DNA of 64,000 nt from Antedon mediterranea (Eukaryota > Echinodermata > Crinoidea > Comatulida > Antedonidae): assembly GCF_964355755.1 (NCBI RefSeq), contig NC_092675.1, positions 19,420,912 to 19,484,911 of the forward strand, written 5' to 3'. Below the pieces are notes generated by a model. It had not been told where the DNA came from. It ran no database searches and saw only the letters and a program-made list of their open reading frames with translations. Made by a program: the position numbers and the translations under genes. Positions 28,751 to 39,900 of this stretch are shown here, piece by piece; position 1 is the first letter of the stretch, and every line of letters starts with the position of its first letter.

Positions 28751-29596
28751 ATATATATATATATACATATACTGTTTCGTTTATGTTCCTAACATTAATT
28801 AATAACAGTCGTAATTCAAATGTGAATAATTTTGAGTACTTACATATTCAGATTTACAGTAAGACTGAAAGTTTATGACGAGAAATACTGTGTAAAATAA
28901 AATCAGTTGAAAAAAGTGCGTTTTTCGCACACAGATTATGTTCCAAAATTCACCACTGTTATACGTACCGTAATTCTAGGCCAACTGAAAGTATCCCTTT
29001 TACTGAAAATAGTTGAGATCTGCACTTTTAATCGCTTGATTGGTCCGTCAACAGAAAAAAGATACTCGGTAAAAAGACACAATGGAGTAGATGAGCCGAA
29101 ACAACATAAACACAGAATCAGAGTGTTGTTTCTTTAATCCTGTATCATTGTAACAGGAGCATAGTTGATGAATACCCCCTCTTGTTCGTGTTTGTTTCTT
29201 TTGCAATAGCAATGCCTTCGATTTGATAATCACCGTCCAGTTAACTGCTTCAACTCAATAGTAAATTGTCTCCCGTTAACAATTTCTATAACTCCCATGT
29301 ATTTAGTAATATTCTATCAATTAGGCCTTTTAAGCGGAATGGAACCTCTTGCGTTGTTATAAAAAGAAGTCTACCTTTTACGAACTGAAGTCAGCGTGTA
29401 AAATAATATCGGTTTCTAATAGTTTTGTACCTGATTTAACTAATTCCCCTTGACTACCGTAATTTCCTTTTGAAACCACATGATATCAACAAATCATCCA
29501 TGATAATAGGAAGTGATAACTATTTATAAAGATACCAACAGCCTTTATCTAGAATTGTATCCGTTATTGACTAATTACTACTACTCATCATTCTTA

Positions 29597-29893
29597 AGAT
29601 TGGTTCCCATGTGGACACAACGCAATGACGCGACGTTAAAGCGCGGCACAACGCAAGTGACTTTAAGCTTAATTCCCACTAGAGACGCAACGCAAAGACG
29701 TAGACGCAACGCAAGCGAGTTGACAAATGAAAAACGACACTTCATCACTTGTGATTGGTCAAATCACGTTCCGTCTCTAGTGGAAACTACGCTTTACCAA
29801 TCGCAGGCGATAGTTTGGACAACTCCGTCCACCATCGCGTCGTGATTGGTCAAATTACACATCCTTGCTTTGCTTGGAAATGTGAACCAATCT
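29597..29893. mobile_element. Family A MITE interrupted by another family A MITE
   Basis: The outer element starts AGATTGGTTCCCATGTGGAC and ends GGAAATGTGAACCAATCT. Inside, a second element (29,666-29,793) interrupts it; removing that restores a normal family core ACTTTACCAATCGCAGGCGA. Confidence 0.65.
29666..29793. mobile_element. Nested family A MITE with TTA target duplication
   Basis: 128 bp. It starts AGCTTAATTCCCACTAGAGA and ends TCTCTAGTGGAAACTACGCT, flanked on both sides by TTA (29,663-29,665 and 29,794-29,796). TWA 3-bp duplications are characteristic of PIF/Harbinger-type transposition. The 110-codon plus frame over this region is an artefact. Confidence 0.7.
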
Positions 29894-30139
29894 TTTCTGT
29901 ATCGATCATTTAATTTTAAAAGATTTATATTTCATAATATAATTTGTTTGACTGATGACCAATGCTATTACAAAATGAATGTGAACGTTATCTTTCTCTA
30001 TTTCTTATTTTATTATAATTTGTTTAACTCTCTCCCTCTTTACTATACATTCGAATGTAGTACAGTATAAGTTTATCTTAGAAATACGCCCCCTGTTGAA
30101 TCATTTTGTCACGTGGGCTTGATAAGTTCCGCAGTAATT

Positions 30140-30283
30140 ATGCTTGATTCCCACTTGGATGCAACACAAGTAATTTAACCAATCACAGGCGATTTGTTAT
30201 TATAACTTTCGCTTGTCATTGGTCAACTTTCTTGCGTTGCGCTTACGTCATTTAATGAGTTGTGTCCTATTGGGGACCAAACT
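30140..30283. mobile_element. Family A MITE, diverged
   Basis: ATGCTTGATTCCCACTTGGA at the left, TTGGGGACCAAACT at the right, and the family core AACCAATCACAGGCGA and CTTGTCATTGGTCAA between. Confidence 0.5.
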
Positions 30284-31946
30284 TTATGTAATGTCGCGCT
30301 TATATGCGTTCGTACAAGGATTATCTTATTTGAAAATTAGTTTATTCATGCAGGTTGTATTTCTCACTAATTTAGCCTAAGTAATAATGTTTACTTTTAT
30401 CTTCATTGTTTTTCATTGTATGAATGGTTATGAAACTATATCACTTGCGGTACTTGACCAGAGGAAACTTTACCGTTCTGCTTGACAATGGCAACATGAT
30501 TGAGACCGGTGTTTTAAGGATGTATGTGGCGCTGTATTAATTCTTTTAACTTCCAATCGAAAGGTTAAAAGGTTATGCTAAGTTCAAAAAGTACTAAATT
30601 GTTTTAATCAGAATTATTGTTATATAGAATGTATAGGGTATATTATTGACAAATATTATTCCTTATAACGTCGCAAAAACGTTATTAATACGAAATTTTT
30701 TCTTATGCGATCGAAAATTGTAATGAAAACTTTGAATTAAATTGTTATTGCCCATTCATTTAAATACATTTCTGTCGTTACAATACAGACTAGCTTCCGA
30801 TACACTGCGTAAACGATAACGGTAATTTTTCAAATGTGGTGAGTACGCAGTGAATGTTTGTTTTCTTACACTATTTTGTTTATAAAATATTCGAAAAGAA
30901 GAGGAAGTTATTTGAAATTGCTGAATAACTTTCTGTTTCTGGGACCAATTACCGAGCTCTGAGGAAGTACAACACGTCTAATCAATATTTAGAATGTTGA
31001 CGTAATACATCGATGAAAATAGGATGTTTACATGGCTTGGACGAATTTTTGTTAGAGCAATACAAATCAGAGGTTGAACATGACAGTTTTCTCCACCCAG
31101 TCTCAACCCATTAAACTTTGTTTTAATGTATGTCTAACCAGAGCAACTATATAAAAATGTCTAATAAGTGTTAACTTGTTGAAAACTCCGAATCAGGATT
31201 AGTTCACACGTCACCCCAGCATGTCTACCGTAAAGTGATGAGTTGCAGGAATAGGCTGTTTTCATGGAGATTCATACTAAAACGGCTAATTCCGATTAAA
31301 ATATTTCATTACTTAAGCTCAGCCTACTATTTCTCTACATATAATTATAAGCATTACGTTCAAGTCAATATCATGGGTCCGTTTCTGGGTCTGTTTTATT
31401 TTATTTGTATTTATTTATTTAACAACTTGTTTATACAGGATTACACAGGTAAAAGAACACCATTGTGTGACGTGGTCAATTATTATAACTGTTTTTGTGC
31501 ATGCAGTATTATGGAATTATTATATTTTCATGCATTGTATCAACTACCCAATTACAACATCCCTTGGCAACTACCCATGTAAAGCCTTAAGGACAACCCC
31601 CTAACAAATACCACTCATGAAACTACCTCGGACAACTACACCCCACCCCCTAGAAGCATTACCTCGTAGGACAACTTATTCACGGAGAAATACTGTATCT
31701 AGAGGTTTATAATATATACTGTAGGGGGTAGTTGTCGACAGGGTAAAATTGTGTTAAGATAGATAAGTAGATTTCCGGGTGTTAGGGGGAGCAGTTGTCA
31801 TAGGGCAATGTTAGTTATTTACATAAAATGCACAGCAGCAATAGCGACTATTCTACAGAAGTACGAACTTTGTGGACACTAATTATATTGCATAACAATC
31901 AAATTTAACAGTTTTTGTTTCGACGAACGAATCGCAATTACCATAT
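30284..31946. other. No gene seen
   Basis: AT-rich sequence. The 115-codon plus frame at 31,235-31,582 starts at GTG, is hydrophobic and unstructured, and has no domain. Confidence 0.4.
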
Positions 31947-32405
31947 TGACCCTGACGTCAAATTGGCATAAAGCCACCCCACCCCCGCCCTCACCAGTAA
32001 ACGTCTCCTAAATAGAGGTGTCCCACAAATGTGCATCTAACTGTGACCCTGACGTCTTATTGCCATAAAACCCACCGCCCCAACCAGTAAACGTCCCCTA
32101 AATAGAGGTGTCCCAAAAATGTACATCTTACTGTGACCCTGACGTCTTATTGCCATAAAACCCACCGCCCCAACCAGTAAACATCTCCTAAATAGAGGTG
32201 TCCCAAAAATGTGCATCTAACTGTGACCCTGACGTCTTATTGCCATAAAACCCACCGCCCCAACCAGTAAACATCTCCTAAATAGAGGTGTCCAAAAAAA
32301 TGTGCATCTAACTGTGACCCTGACGTCTTATTGCCATAAAACCCACCGCCCCAACCAGTAAACGTCCCCTAAATAGAGGTGTCCCAAAAATGTACATCTT
32401 ACTAT
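31947..32405. repeat. 90-bp tandem repeat, about 5 copies
   Basis: TGACCCTGACGTC recurs at 31,947, 32,044, 32,134, 32,224 and 32,315 (steps 97, 90, 90, 91). Each unit holds ATTGCCATAAAACCCACC, CCCCAACCAGTAAACGT and AATAGAGGTGTCCCA. The first copy is the most diverged. Confidence 0.95.
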
Positions 32406-33440
32406 GAACCGGAATACATACGGTTATACAGAGTCGACCTTTCATACTACATACGACATTATCACGATTATCAACATAAAATGATATGATAACCGAATTA
32501 TCGATTCGATACTTAAGACTATTGTTTGTTCGTAAATACGAACCTTGACCCTAAGATTTTAATATTAATCATGGTGACTGATTATTCGGTCTGGATTGGA
32601 AATGTGTGAACGATTCCTTGGTATTGTTTTCAAATTGACTTCATTGGCTAAAAAAAGCGAGTGTCTGGTTCAAGTTCAAGTTTAATTACTTGTTTCTTAT
32701 CATAAGAGGACCATTGGAAAGTACCTTTACCCTAGATATAAATACAAAATTATAAACTTTTTAAAACTATTTTATTGACAATTTGGCCTATTTCAACCAT
32801 TGTGATTCTACAACGACAAAGACATTTGTTGTTATTTGTATTTGATGTCGATATAATGTAGGAAGACATAAGAACATTGAATATAAGAACATATTTATCC
32901 TGGAAACAACGTTACCCACAAGGAACCCCTCACGTGTTCAATCTCCTACTTCTTACAACCCCAGCGGACCTATCCCCGCGTCACATCACGGTCGGTATAT
33001 AGGCCTACCTTTACAACTCCCTGGGCCTACCGAGGTCCTTGCTTTGAAATTGAATTTACTTACTTTTTTTCTTATTGATCGAAGCATGGTGTATTTGGTT
33101 GTTTCAGCTTCGTATGAAGTTTTTCTTCTGTTGTAGTTCTCTACGAATCGTAAATGCTTGTAACTATTTTCGAAAGAGAGGATACAGCCTTTTATTTTGG
33201 TCGTCTGCTCTAGAGTGACTGCGCTCTAGAGTATTGACAATTATTTCTAACCACAGTTCTACCATTAAATACCAATGTGTTTGCCTCTTTAAATGTTGTG
33301 AATCGATTCAACTAATGTTGCGACGTAAAGTTTATTCTGTAACGCCTGTTGCTACCGAGAATACGCTACGTTGACAGCTTCCACTTTCATATCGTCTGCT
33401 CAATGTGGTGTCAATTGTTAATGTTCTAGTCTACGCGCTA
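32406..33440. other. No gene confirmed
   Basis: Unique AT-rich sequence; could contain the 5' part of the small frame at 33,441. Confidence 0.35.
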
Positions 33441-33650
33441 ATGTGCTCCTCGATAATGTTCTGGATGTATTTTGACGCTACCACTAAATTTGACCACCTA
33501 CAATCCAAGTCTGCATTGATTTCAACGCGTTCACAAATGTTTGATTTAGCTCACAATGTCGTCATTACGGTTATTTCCATGTCAGTGTTTATAGGTCTAT
33601 GTGTCATAATGTTTGTTTTTAAAGAGCAACCCGTCACCTTTAAACTATGA
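33441..33650 (+). CDS. Hypothetical small two-TM protein or terminal exon
   Basis: 69 residues from the first in-frame ATG. Two hydrophobic segments (MCSSIMFWMYFDA and NVVITVISMSVFIGLCVIMF, residues about 1-13 and 42-61) flank a hydrophilic loop, and the tail is EQPVTFKL. The frame opens further upstream to about 33,375 without another ATG, so it may be a terminal exon. An AATAAA lies about 120 bp after the stop (about 33,776). No family recognised; low confidence. Confidence 0.25.
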   Translation: MCSSIMFWMYFDATTKFDHLQSKSALISTRSQMFDLAHNVVITVISMSVFIGLCVIMFVFKEQPVTFKL

Positions 33651-35328
33651 CTACGTTCCCAATAACTCGTAGTCACTACAGCTATATACCAAATCATGAT
33701 AATGATAATTGTTATTATTTTAAGGATTCGGAGAAATGTTAACTTTTAAAAATATACTGACTTTTTAAGAGATTTAATAAACTTTGAATGACGTTTCCAT
33801 TTACAACTGTTTCTGATAATTTTTCGTTTCGTGAATTGTTCTGTCAATTTTTCAGTACCGGTACATCTAAATGTTCACATCATGGCTCCTCTGACTTCCC
33901 TATTATTTTCTTGTATTTCTTTTCCTCTCGATTATTTCCTTTAATTTTCATTGAATATCCACAATTCATAAATAAATCTAATTGTTATAACTTCGGTCTC
34001 CAGATGGCGCTCTATCATATGAAGTTCATCTTCATTCATTTCAGGACGTGTTTCAGTTTGCTTCGGATATTTAAACAAGAATGCTTCGAAAATGTAATAA
34101 ACTAATTGAAAAGTATAAAACGGGGAATGTCGATATTATGATGTTTGCATGCTCAGTACAAAGGTTTTCCGTCATAGCTACCACCAGAACATCGATTCCA
34201 AACCAAATTTAGATGACGTTCGCTAAGGTTTTCAAGCAAGTTATAATATATTGATTCGACAAAACTATCGAATATATAATAATATAAACTAGGCCTAAAC
34301 AATATTAGACCTTGTAAATAACGTTTTTAAAGTGAAGCCAAAACCAAAACGTAAAAACAACTACATAGAAGAAAATGCAATGCGACGTAACGCATGAGAT
34401 ATGAGGCCCCCGGTTCAGGAAAGTGTCCAACGATGGAGGCCTCGGGCGTTTTTAGCCTTTTCGGCATATTTTATGCCTTGTTTTTGCTTCTGGGCACTGC
34501 TCATAACCTCCGGGGCCCCTGGGTTCAGCCAGTGAGCGCTCAGATTAAAAACAGACGGAGCAAAATATGCTTTAAATATAATTATTAATATAAAATATGA
34601 AGATCTGGGGTAAAAATTGAAAAAAATGGCTGGCTCCGGCCCTGGCCACTGAGAAAAAGACAATGTTTAGCATGATCGTTTGCAGATTTACAGAGCATAC
34701 AACGAAACTTTCCTTTCGATAAATGCTGCCACCAATGCGAACTTTTATTGAAACAAAAAACATTGTGGACCAATAAAAACAATTCTCTGGAAAACCACCG
34801 GTGCATTTTATGTCCTTGACTTTTAATATTTACAATACGTTCCATCGGTTGCCTTGCCTGAATAACTATTTACCTTTTGAGGACACCAAAATGTTATGGA
34901 ATTAAAATTCGAAATGTTAGCGATAGGTTCTGTATTTTCAGACCAGAAGGAAGATTATCAATAATAAGGTCCTGAAAGGTGAGTTTCAATGTTGGTTTAT
35001 GCTAGGCCTATGTTACTGTATTAATATTATTATTTTCCATATAAGGTGCATAGTATCATATTCTAACACAGGGAGTTTAAACGTTTAAAATAGCTTCCTA
35101 ACCAATAAAATGTTAATCTAGTTTGTGTAGTTGTAAACAAGACGATAAAATGGCACTAAAAGTACCCTCGCCTATTAAATAACTACTAATTGGCACCTTA
35201 ATTTTCTATCATAACGTAGAGAGGTATACCTCCCTGACCTTAGCTAGGCTATAGATATTTTTAGTATTGATCAAGGTGATTATTTTTGTGTACTAATTTT
35301 ATTCGTGCAATGTCTGTTATATTACTAA
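33651..35328. other. No gene seen; one unclassified GC-richer repeat-like patch
   Basis: 34,390-34,660 is GC-richer and open in several frames, looking like a dispersed repeat fragment (CCTCCGGGGCCCCTGGGTTC). No supported exon. Confidence 0.35.
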
Positions 35329-36196
35329 CTAGCAATTATACCCGCCCCAGGGCGGGTTTTAAAATTAGTTTAAAGCCTTCTCAGTACATAACACCCGACG
35401 CCAGTAGGCCTACTTCCCTATATACTCACCAACCCCCACCCCTCTTCAATAAAACCCCACACTCGTTTTAAAAAAAAAATTCTTCCCAGTACAAATTCAA
35501 TTCAACTTCAAATTGAGAGTGTATACATAGCTACGATAGGCCTATGGTTTAAGTACGTTGTAAACTGTGTAAATAAATAGGTTTAATATTGGCTGATAAT
35601 TAAAATCTCTAATGTTGATACTGCGGCCCCCTAGCCTTCTTTGTCCTCTAACCATCCAAGCCACAATCAACAAACCTTAACTCCTCCCCTGGACAGTTCA
35701 AATGTAGTAACTTTTCCTATTACAATTCCAATCATATAGGCTACTTCATTACGCCAGCATTTTCGGTCCTCCTCCTCCCACTTCAAACACACCCCAGATA
35801 CTGGGTGATGTGTTTAAGAAGGTTCCAATAAAAATTATGTTAGCCATCACTCCCAACCCATAATCCCTCAGTAGCAGTTTTCATAAGTAGTTTAAAACAT
35901 TCCCAATACAGTTTCGGTCTTGGTGATAGGCCTACATCCCCACCCCAAACTCCCAGCCCCTTTGCAGGGATAATTAAAATACTTTAAGATTTTGCAACCA
36001 CAATTGCGATCATTTTGATACCCCATGGTTACATGCAGAAACAGAAATTTGTAAAACGAACAAACATCGAAAGTGGGCGATTTTGACCTTGTATTGTGGC
36101 CCCTAACTTCGATCCTAGATGGCGGATGATGTTCAAATATAGTAATAGAACACAGTAACAGTAAAGAACGTGTATATGTTCACTTATAATATAGAT
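35329..36196 (+). mobile_element. Non-autonomous element with GC hairpin head, copy 1 (Helentron-like?)
   Basis: Starts CTAGCAATTATACCCGCCCC with the hairpin CCCGCCCCAGGGCGGG and ends CACTTATAATATAGAT. A 1.37-kb relative lies at 56,079-57,448 with the same ends and shared blocks (TTCTCAGTACATAACA, CTTCTTTGTCCTCTAACCA-type). No ORF and no terminal inverted repeats. Hairpin-bearing, TIR-less non-autonomous elements of this look are often Helitron/Helentron derivatives; that assignment is inference. Confidence 0.6.
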
Positions 36197-36648
36197 ACTA
36201 TTATTAGGCACTGAGAACTCTAATCTAAGCATATGAATGTTCAGATGAAAAGGCGAATTATCTTGGACTCGGATCTTGTTCTCATGACGCACTTCCATTG
36301 TACTACTGTGTGTGGGTTTCTGTTGTCTCTCATGGTTTTCAATGCATGTTCAAATGTTTAGATAGGAATTGAAATAACACTGTTTCGGGATATTGAAATA
36401 GAGGGGGCGGGGGGAGGGGGAAACCAGGGCCTAAAGTAGTGAAATGCTGACTTAATTTGATGACCAATCCTTTTCCTTACAGTTTGTGAAATTTAGAGGG
36501 GGCTTGAACCTGCCTCAGCCTGTTGTTTATTGTATCTATAAACAGAGGAATATTTAGTTTAATTTTTTTAAATATTTTTTTATTTTAACCATATTTAATG
36601 AGGGTGATCCATCCAGCATTTGCTGATCATTTGGGACCCTCAGTTTAT
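36197..36648. other. No gene seen
   Basis: Intergenic, with a G-rich run near 36,402-36,420. Confidence 0.4.
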
Positions 36649-37686
36649 GACCCCATTTACACTTCAGCTTTTAGCGAGCCCGAGGCCGGCTCGAGGCCGG
36701 CTCCGAGCCAAAAGTGCACAAGTGTAAACACTCTGGGAACAACCGAGCCGGCCTCGAGCCGGCTCAATTTTGAGCCTAGTCTAGAGTAGGCTTCGGGCCG
36801 GCAATTGCGGGCTTCGGGCCGGCACTTCGTATAGTGTAAACACTCGCGGTCATAAAATGAACGTTCTGGGTCAACTATAGCTTTAAGTTTACGAAACTTA
36901 TTGCTGATGAATCGGAAATTCTTCATTGAAATTAAATTGGTGAAGATAGTATACGCCTTTTTCACGAAACGAAGACATCTTCGATCTATGACAAACAATG
37001 CCGTGCAACGAAGCGTAACCAACAGAAATAAGATAGCGTTTTCATGGGATTTCAGGACACCATGCGGCGCCTATGCTTATAAACTGTGGTGTTTTTTTCG
37101 ATGGACTTAAGAAGTGAAAAAAAAAATTTTAATTTTTTTCAATCACACAGTTATATAGGCTAATCTTTAAAGAACATTTTACAGTACAAATTTTGTCCAT
37201 ACGACTGTCCGTTGAGGAGTTACGAATTTTTAAGTAACTTGTCCTCCGAAAATAGGCTGAAAACGCTATGTTATTTCTGTTAGTTACGCTTCGTTGAACG
37301 GCATTGTTTGTGTTTTCATCGATCGAAGATGTCTTCCCGTTTCGTAAAAAAGGCGTATTATCTACTACTATTCTTTAGAAAACGAGACGCAAACATTAGT
37401 AGTAAAGCAATAATACAATTGTTTTGATCCATATTAAATACCGTTATTTGATTCTTTTTTGATAAAGTTGATAGGCCTAGGCCTTTTTAACATGAGCGGA
37501 TATGACGTGAATGTAGCGAAATCGTACCATCGAGCACTCTTCCGCGAGAGCAAGTGTAAACACAATAGTAGGGGCCCGAGGCCGGCTTTTTGGGTAAGTG
37601 TAAACACATTGCTGGCTAAAAAGAAAGCCGGCGTCGGGCCGACTTCGGGCCGGCTAAGAAATCGTCGATGAAGTGTAAATGGGGTC
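36649..37686. mobile_element. Family B MITE, long inverted repeats, 1.04 kb
   Basis: Ends GACCCCATTTACACTTC and GAAGTGTAAATGGGGTC are perfect complements. Sub-terminal arms are full of GGCCGGC, GAGGCCGG and AGTGTAAACAC words. Deeper inside, GACATCTTCGATC, AACAATGCCGTGCAACGAAG and ACAGAAATAAGATAGCG at 36,975-37,040 are mirrored at 37,265-37,350. The minus 121-codon frame is an artefact of the GC-rich arm. The target duplication is not clear here. Confidence 0.75.
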
Positions 37687-38446
37687 CAAGATATGTGTGA
37701 CTGATGAACTCTTATAAACTCGGGCCTACTTGAGTTTGAATGAAATCTACTGTTAAAATTCTATATAATCGTAAAACCCATGCTTTATGATCAGCCATAA
37801 ATCATTCATTTCTATGTGATAACTATCGTATACAATGTTCAAAATACACGGTACCAGCTGATGAAAACTGCACGGTTACCTCATTGTAATGTTTTATTCG
37901 TGAATCGTGAGGGGTCAGATGTATGAACGTTCAGTTTAGATCCGGGTTCATTAATGGGTTCACTAACAACAGTTTTTACCTTATACACGTACGATTATAA
38001 AAAAATAGAGTCGTCCTGTAACCGAATATCAATAAAAGTGTATTGTCTGTTTAGTGAGCTATATCGTTGTTTAACGGTGTATCGAGGTCAGAAGGTTCAT
38101 CGTCTGAAAATTGAAACAAGATGTTGGTGGTATTGAAAGAATCACGTTATACCCTGCGGGATTCGATGATAGTCATGTCATTCCGCTCAGTTTGTGTATT
38201 TACACTATGCTGTACATGCAGTATTTATTTTTTTGAATACATGGAATACAATGCATTTTTTCCACTCTAAACAAGATTTGTGTACGTTGTGTGTTTCATG
38301 TTTGAACAGTTTGTACATTATTATAAAACTGTTTTCTCGTCAAAATAAACAGAATATCACAATATATTTGGATTTAAAACGGCAAATGTATGTATTGTTA
38401 TAGTGGTTTCCAAGAATATAAACGATGGTTATATTTATTTTAAAAT
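37687..38446. other. No gene seen
   Basis: AT-rich intergenic sequence up to the truncated LINE. Confidence 0.4.
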
Positions 38447-39781
38447 ATGAAAAATATTCATAATACTTTCCCGGCTAACTACAGACCGGTTAGTTTAACG
38501 TCGGTCATAGGGAAAATGATGGAAAGGATTATTAGGGATAAACTTGTAATGTATCTTGAGAGTAATGGTCTTTTGTGCAATGAGCAATTTGGATTCAGAC
38601 AAGGTAGATCATGTGCATTACAACTACTTGATGTCCTGGAGAGTTGGACTACTAACCTGGATAACCATGATAGCTTTGATTGTGTCTATTTAGACTATAA
38701 AAAGGCCTTTGATAGTGTGCCACACCAAAGGCTTCTAGTCAAATTGAAAGGTTTTGGTATTATGGGAAATCTACTAGGATGGCTCTCTAATTATTTGTCA
38801 AATAGAACACAACGAGTTAGTGTCAATGGTCAATTGTCATCACAGGTTCCAGTATTAAGTGGAATTCCACAGGGTAGCGTTGTGGGCCCAATCTTATTTT
38901 CAATCTTCATTAACGATTTACCTGATGTTGTCGAATCTAGTATACGTTTATTTGCAGACGACACCAAGTTGTATAGAGTGGTCAATAACATTGATGATGC
39001 GGATTTATTTCAAAGAGACATTGACAGTGCTTCCCATTGGTCTAATGTTTGGCAATTGCCTTTTAATGACACTAAGTGTAAGGTATTTCATTATGGTCGT
39101 GATAATCCCAATTTCTTGTATTCAATGGCTGGTAATTTACTACATGAGGTAAAGCAGGAGAAAGATCTAGGTGTTACCTTTGATCCTAGTTTAATCTTTA
39201 ATTTGCATGTAGCGGATATTTGTAAAAGAGCTAATAAGAAACTAGGAATGATTTATAGGTCTTTTAAATTCTTGAATAAAGATGGATTTTTGAAGCTGTA
39301 TAAGTCTATTGTCAGGCCAACGCTTGAATATTGTAACACTGTTTATAATCCTATTAGAAAACGAGATCAGGATGAAATAGAGAAGGTCCAGCAAAGAGCA
39401 ACAAGATTGATTCCTAGGTACCGTAATATTCCTTATGAACAACGTTTGAGAATTCTTGGTCTTCCTACCATGAGATATCGAAGGCAGAGAGCAGATATTA
39501 TCCAAGTTTTTAGGATTGTTAAAGGTTTCGATCGTATTTCGATCAACACATTTTTTAAATTTGATCTAGAATCTCGGACCCGTGGGCGACGCGGACACCC
39601 ATATAAACTCAAGTTTAAAAGCTCTCGTCTTAATATTAGGAGGGACACGTTCTCCAGAAGAGTTATTCTCTTATGGAATGCTCTGCCTACGGATGTAGTT
39701 TCATGTGCTACGGTGAACTTGTTCAAAGCAAAACTTAACGTCGCATGGTCTAACCACCCGCTGAAGTTTTCACCCTATTAG
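38447..39781 (+). CDS. CR1-like LINE reverse transcriptase, 5'-truncated, uninterrupted frame
   Basis: 444 codons. ANYRPVSLTSVIGKMMERII (residues 10-29) is the start of the RT domain, followed by FGFRQGRSC, motif A YLDYKKAFDSVPH (81-93), SGIPQGSVVGPILF (138-151), the catalytic FADDTK (169-174) and KDLGVTFDPSL. The C-terminal block has VRPTLEYCNTVYNP, EKVQQRATRLIP and VILLWNALPTDVV. The endonuclease ORF is missing and homology begins about residue 7, so the insertion is 5'-truncated and the ATG is fortuitous. All RT catalytic residues are kept and there is no internal stop, implying a young insertion. The same clade as the RT at 1,486-2,610 but a clearly different family. Confidence 0.92.
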   Translation: MKNIHNTFPANYRPVSLTSVIGKMMERIIRDKLVMYLESNGLLCNEQFGFRQGRSCALQLLDVLESWTTNLDNHDSFDCVYLDYKKAFDSVPHQRLLVKLKGFGIMGNLLGWLSNYLSNRTQRVSVNGQLSSQVPVLSGIPQGSVVGPILFSIFINDLPDVVESSIRLFADDTKLYRVVNNIDDADLFQRDIDSASHWSNVWQLPFNDTKCKVFHYGRDNPNFLYSMAGNLLHEVKQEKDLGVTFDPSLIFNLHVADICKRANKKLGMIYRSFKFLNKDGFLKLYKSIVRPTLEYCNTVYNPIRKRDQDEIEKVQQRATRLIPRYRNIPYEQRLRILGLPTMRYRRQRADIIQVFRIVKGFDRISINTFFKFDLESRTRGRRGHPYKLKFKSSRLNIRRDTFSRRVILLWNALPTDVVSCATVNLFKAKLNVAWSNHPLKFSPY

Positions 39782-39900
39782 CCTATATAGAATATGATTT
39801 TATTGCTAAGAGGGGCTTTTAAGCACTGAGTGCTTCGCCTCGATCCCGTAGACGAAAGTGTACGGGAAACAAGTAAGTAAACAAGTAAACAAGTAAATTT
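39782..39900 (+). repeat. LINE 3' UTR and AAGTAAAC octamer tail
   Basis: Short 3' UTR with a hairpin-like AAGCACTGAGTGCTT, then AAACAAGTAAGTAAACAAGTAAACAAGTAAA in sequence terms of (AAGTAAAC)n. CR1-group LINEs characteristically end in short tandem repeats instead of poly(A), which agrees with the RT class. Confidence 0.75.

Noticed and set aside
29513-29845. 110-codon plus ORF
   Set aside because: Spans the nested MITE pair; no coding character.
36657-37022. 121-codon minus ORF
   Set aside because: Lies within the GC-rich arm and inner repeat of a family B MITE.
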